Assembly (NCBI RefSeq): GCF_003602005.1
Contig: NZ_QZWD01000012.1
Location: forward strand, 1 to 64,000
Direction: 5' to 3'
From: Salinisphaera sp. Q1T1-3
GTDB taxonomy: Bacteria > Pseudomonadota > Gammaproteobacteria > Nevskiales > Salinisphaeraceae
Length of the DNA stretch: 64,000 nucleotides
Shown: piece after piece, positions 61,215-64,000 of the stretch
Numbering within the stretch: position 1 is the first letter of the stretch
Layout: every line of letters begins with the position of its first letter
Position numbers and translations under genes: made by a program
Notes under the pieces: model-generated
The model's database searches: none
Told to the model about the DNA's origin: nothing
The model's input: the letters and a program-made list of their open reading frames with translations, nothing else

Positions 61215-62441
61215 CTACACGTAATAGTCCAGCTCTTCCTGGTGCTTGAGCAGATCGCGCATCTTGTGCGGATCGTCGCCGAAGAAGAACACCAGCCCCC
61301 AGTGCGTACCAAAGGCGTTGCGCTTGGTCACGGTCTCCTGCAGCGGCGCGGTCAGCTCGTGAAAATCGAAGTACGGATGTTCCGTGACTTCGGTCGGCAT
61401 CTCGAGCTTGGAGACGACTCGCTTGCGCGGATAGACACCGAAGCAGCCGGCATATCCCTTGGCACCGGTGACTTCCTCGGGGAAGAACGCGTCGACTTCC
61501 GCCTGCGTCGTCTTCGGGTCGAAGACCAGCATCGAGGCCTGATACGCGTTGAAGCCATAGGCCCGCTCGATGAGTTCGAAGGCCTTGAACCCCGGCGGCC
61601 GATAGGCCACTTCACCGAAGTACATCGTGCCGTCCGAGGTCACGAAGTATTCCGGATGGATCTGACCGAACTGGATATCGAATGTCTTGATCAACAGTTC
61701 GATCTGCTTGGTGATCAGATTGCGCCAGGATTCCAGCTCCGGCGTGGCCGGCACGAACACCGAATAGCCGAGCGTGACGTATTCGGAGATGTTCAGGAAC
61801 TGGATCTTGCCGTTCCAGATCCAGGCTTCGACAGCGAATTCCCAGCCGTCAAGATGGCTTTCCATCAACAGCGGATATTCGGAGTCCGGGATCTGTTCGA
61901 TCTCTTCGGCCGAACGGATCATGCGATGTCCGAGGCATCCGGCCTTGTCGAAAGCCTTGAGATGAATCGGATCGTCCACGTCACCGTCGAGCTTCAGCAA
62001 CGTCTGGTTGACGCGCTTGAAGAAACGATACACGTCGTCCTTTTCGTGTGCTTCCTCGAAGATACCGACACGAATGCCGCCGAGCTGCGCCCGACGCTTC
62101 ATCAGTGCCTTGTCGCGGAACAGGACGGCCTGGCCGTGCAGCCGCGGGTTGTCCATGAGCACAGCGTTGATCGCCCCGGCCCATTCGACGACTTCCTCGA
62201 ACAGCGGCACGGCGGCATCCACCCCCATCTCGCGCAGGGTCTCGGCGATTTCCATCGACCGATCGTTGAGCCGCTCGAAATTCCACGGCACATAGGGGAT
62301 ATCGTGTTCCTTGCAGTAGTCCTCGGCCCATTCGGGCGCCACCACTACATAGCGGCGGTCGAATTTCGCGGCGGCCTCGATGGCCCCCATCGCCCAGCCG
62401 AGAAGCGCGATATAGCCCTTGTCCGAATTCTTGTCTGCCAT
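61215..62441 (-). CDS. ATP-grasp domain protein
   Basis: 408 residues. The ATP-grasp fold is suggested by NPRLHGQAVLFRDKALMKRRAQLGG (start of the ATP-binding lobe), HLKAFDKAGCLGHRMI, LLMESHLDGWEFAVEAWIWNGKIQFL and FGQIHPEYFVTSDGTMYFGEVAYRPPG (metal ligands E and R/N-type end). The carboxylate and acceptor substrates cannot be told. AT content is slightly above neighbours. It faces the papain-like gene across a shared hairpin and is followed by a sirtuin gene upstream of it. Confidence 0.85.
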   Translation of the reverse strand: MADKNSDKGYIALLGWAMGAIEAAAKFDRRYVVVAPEWAEDYCKEHDIPYVPWNFERLNDRSMEIAETLREMGVDAAVPLFEEVVEWAGAINAVLMDNPRLHGQAVLFRDKALMKRRAQLGGIRVGIFEEAHEKDDVYRFFKRVNQTLLKLDGDVDDPIHLKAFDKAGCLGHRMIRSAEEIEQIPDSEYPLLMESHLDGWEFAVEAWIWNGKIQFLNISEYVTLGYSVFVPATPELESWRNLITKQIELLIKTFDIQFGQIHPEYFVTSDGTMYFGEVAYRPPGFKAFELIERAYGFNAYQASMLVFDPKTTQAEVDAFFPEEVTGAKGYAGCFGVYPRKRVVSKLEMPTEVTEHPYFDFHELTAPLQETVTKRNAFGTHWGLVFFFGDDPHKMRDLLKHQEELDYYV

Positions 62442-62523
62442 TTCAGCTCCGTTGGAACCAGTGTCCCATGGACTCTAGCACAACCCGGAAAAACCGAAAC
62501 GGCGGGTGATTCGCGGCGTCGAA

Positions 62524-63378
62524 TCAATCGATCGCCTGATCGAGCACCTGGGTGCAATCGTTGTCGATCTTGGCACTGAGCAGCCCATCCGCCCGTGTAT
62601 GGCCGCGATTGATCGCCATGACCGGCAGCCCTCGGGCCGCTGCCTCGCGCACGAAACGAAAACCGGACCAGACCATCAACGAGGAACCGGCGACCAGGAC
62701 CGCATCCGAGGCCGCCAGGCCGGCCCATGCCCGTTCGACCCGCGACCGTGGCACCGCCCCGCCGAAAAAGACCACGTCCGGCTTGAGGACGCCACCGCAC
62801 ATCGGACATGGCGGCACCGAAAAACGGTCGTAGTCCACGTCGCCGAGCTCGATGTCGCCGTCTGGCCGAATCGCTTCGGCATCGGTCAGCCAGCCGGCGT
62901 TGGTCTCGATGAGTGTGGACTGCACCTCGTTGCGATGCACCCGTGTACCGCAATCCAGGCACACGACGCGATCGAGTCTGCCATGCAGATCGACCACGCT
63001 GGTGCTGCCGGCGGCCTGATGCAGGCCGTCCACGTTCTGGGTCACCAACAGCCCGATACGCCCGGCATGGCCCAGCCGTGCCAGCGCACGATGACCGATA
63101 TTCGGCCTGGCCCGCGCCACCGGCGGCCAGCCCGCCATGCTGCGCGCCCAGTAACGTCGCCGCTTGGCGAGCTGCTGGACAAATGCCTGATGCTGAATCG
63201 GACTGGCGCCTTTCCAGCCGCCCTGACGATCGCGATAGTCGGGGATGCCGGATCCCGTGCTCAGGCCGGCCCCGGTCAAGACGAAAAGACGTCGGTGCGA
63301 GGCGATGAACGCCCGGACCATCGCAACATCGTGCGGCGTATCGAGCGGATCGGTCGCTTCCGAGAGACAACCGTTCAT
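62524..63378 (-). CDS. Sir2-family NAD-dependent protein deacylase
   Basis: 284 residues with the sirtuin core: GAGLSTGSGIPDYR at 36-49, TQNVDGLH at 113-120, catalytic H132 in DLHGRL, zinc cysteines C140, C143, C191 and C194, and GSSLMVWSGF in the NAD site. It lacks the YR pair typical of desuccinylases at the usual place as far as I can see, so deacetylation is the plain guess. 82 bp upstream of the ATP-grasp gene in the same direction; coupling is uncertain. Confidence 0.92.
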   Translation of the reverse strand: MNGCLSEATDPLDTPHDVAMVRAFIASHRRLFVLTGAGLSTGSGIPDYRDRQGGWKGASPIQHQAFVQQLAKRRRYWARSMAGWPPVARARPNIGHRALARLGHAGRIGLLVTQNVDGLHQAAGSTSVVDLHGRLDRVVCLDCGTRVHRNEVQSTLIETNAGWLTDAEAIRPDGDIELGDVDYDRFSVPPCPMCGGVLKPDVVFFGGAVPRSRVERAWAGLAASDAVLVAGSSLMVWSGFRFVREAAARGLPVMAINRGHTRADGLLSAKIDNDCTQVLDQAID

Positions 63379-63682
63379 GCCGGATCCAGCGCCGCAAAAG
63401 CCGCCGTTTTAGAGCCCGGCGCGACGACGAGCCACATGACGTGTCGACATGTCCTCACCGGCCCGGACGAGATCGATTCGACGCCGGCGCCAATGCATTC
63501 GATGGCGTTATCGGGGATTGGCGGCATAGGGATTGCGGGCAGAAGCGCCTTCAGAACGTGCTGAACATACGACGCATCCGCCGCGGGCGATGCACGGTCG
63601 CGCCGCGGCGCGCCTGTTCGATGTCTCGTCACGGCAAGGCGCCCCGGTCGCGAAATCACGATGGCGCGTGCCGGCGTTTCGA
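63379..63682. other. 304-bp gap without a recognised gene
   Basis: Between the sirtuin start and the acyl-CoA-binding protein stop. Frames open here are not family-like. No strong hairpin, tandem repeat or tRNA-like fold was noticed; it should contain the sirtuin promoter on its left side. Confidence 0.5.
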
Positions 63683-63949
63683 TTAAGCGTCGGCGTCGCG
63701 GAGCTGATTGACCTTGTCGATATAGCCTTGCATGGCGGTATCCCGGCTCATGCCCTTGAGCTTGGCCCAGGCATCGTACTTGGCGCGACCCTTGAAATCC
63801 GTCATACCGGGGCGTTTGCCGCTGACGTCGCCTTCGTTGGCCTGTTTGTAGTGCGCGTAGAGCGCCAGGAGGTCGTCGTTGCTCGGACGCTTGCTCAGCG
63901 TCTCGACATCCGTCTGCGCCTGTTCGAAGTCCGCCTTGAGATCGGCCAT
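63683..63949 (-). CDS. Acyl-CoA-binding protein
   Basis: Four-helix carrier of long-chain acyl-CoA, 88 residues from MADLKADFEQAQTDV; AAGGAG precedes this ATG. Family pattern is clear: LLALYAHYKQANEGDVSGKRPGMTDFKGRAKYDAWAKLKGM with the acyl-CoA contact residues (Y, K, W) in place. Bacterial members are scattered; it may serve lipid turnover together with the acyl-CoA ligase encoded at 45202. Confidence 0.95.
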   Translation of the reverse strand: MADLKADFEQAQTDVETLSKRPSNDDLLALYAHYKQANEGDVSGKRPGMTDFKGRAKYDAWAKLKGMSRDTAMQGYIDKVNQLRDADA

Positions 63950-64000
63950 CTGATGCTCCTTGTTCATTATCAGTCAAACCGGGACGCGATGACCGGTCGA

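Overview
The window is a piece of a high-GC gammaproteobacterial chromosome. Gene order (tgt-yajC-secD-secF; rlmN-pilW-rodZ-hisS-yfgM-bamB-der; guaB-guaA; suhB beside trmJ-cysE-iscS), the acidic protein composition and the mix of families suggest a marine or halophilic member of the Salinisphaera type. That placement is inference from gene content; no rRNA gene is present. Almost every strong gene is a recognisable bacterial family, and many adjacent genes overlap by exactly 4 bases (ATGA/GTGA), so much of the window is organised as translationally coupled operons.

Positions 1-8340 are an accessory island with visibly lower GC. It starts with what looks like the tail of a transposase gene and an IS-like end. 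It then carries a four-gene type IC restriction-modification operon, hsdM-hsdS-prrC-hsdR, read right to left. The third gene encodes a PrrC-type anticodon nuclease in the same position as in the Escherichia coli prr locus. A PIN-toxin/antitoxin pair follows. The island abuts the 3' end of guaA, a known integration hotspot.

Positions 8341-34400 are mostly core functions: purine synthesis (guaB-guaA), xseA, an SH3 lipoprotein, a nucleotidyltransferase pseudogene broken by two TGA codons, the der/bamB/hisS/rodZ/pilW/rlmN/ndk block (ispG missing from its usual place), and an A-type Fe-S carrier next to an IscU-like protein without its ligand cysteines, IscS-like desulfurase, CysE and TrmJ. Then come suhB, the Sec accessory genes, tgt, dacB and a tRNA-Leu(CAA).

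Positions 34400-45040 hold small genes (HIT, slyX, hypotheticals), ppc, a Nudix hydrolase, a 7Fe ferredoxin, a CYTH protein, xerD and zapE. Two ~300 bp copies of a repeat with perfect 19 bp terminal inverted repeats lie here in opposite orientation, plus a related shorter element. All of them, and a hairpin at 59019, begin inside the TAG stop codon of a neighbouring gene.

Positions 45040-53011 carry an acyl-CoA ligase and then a tightly coupled five-gene operon: flippase-like membrane protein, HAD-UbiA fusion, DprE1-like oxidase, DprE2-like reductase and a GT-C type glycosyltransferase. This is the mycobacterial route to a decaprenyl-phosphate arabinose-type donor, here in a Gram-negative. 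Positions 53033-64000 contain a large NAD-glutamate dehydrogenase, a zeta-class GST, a small membrane protein, an unfamiliar protein with a papain-like Cys-His-Asn arrangement facing an ATP-grasp enzyme, a sirtuin and an acyl-CoA-binding protein.
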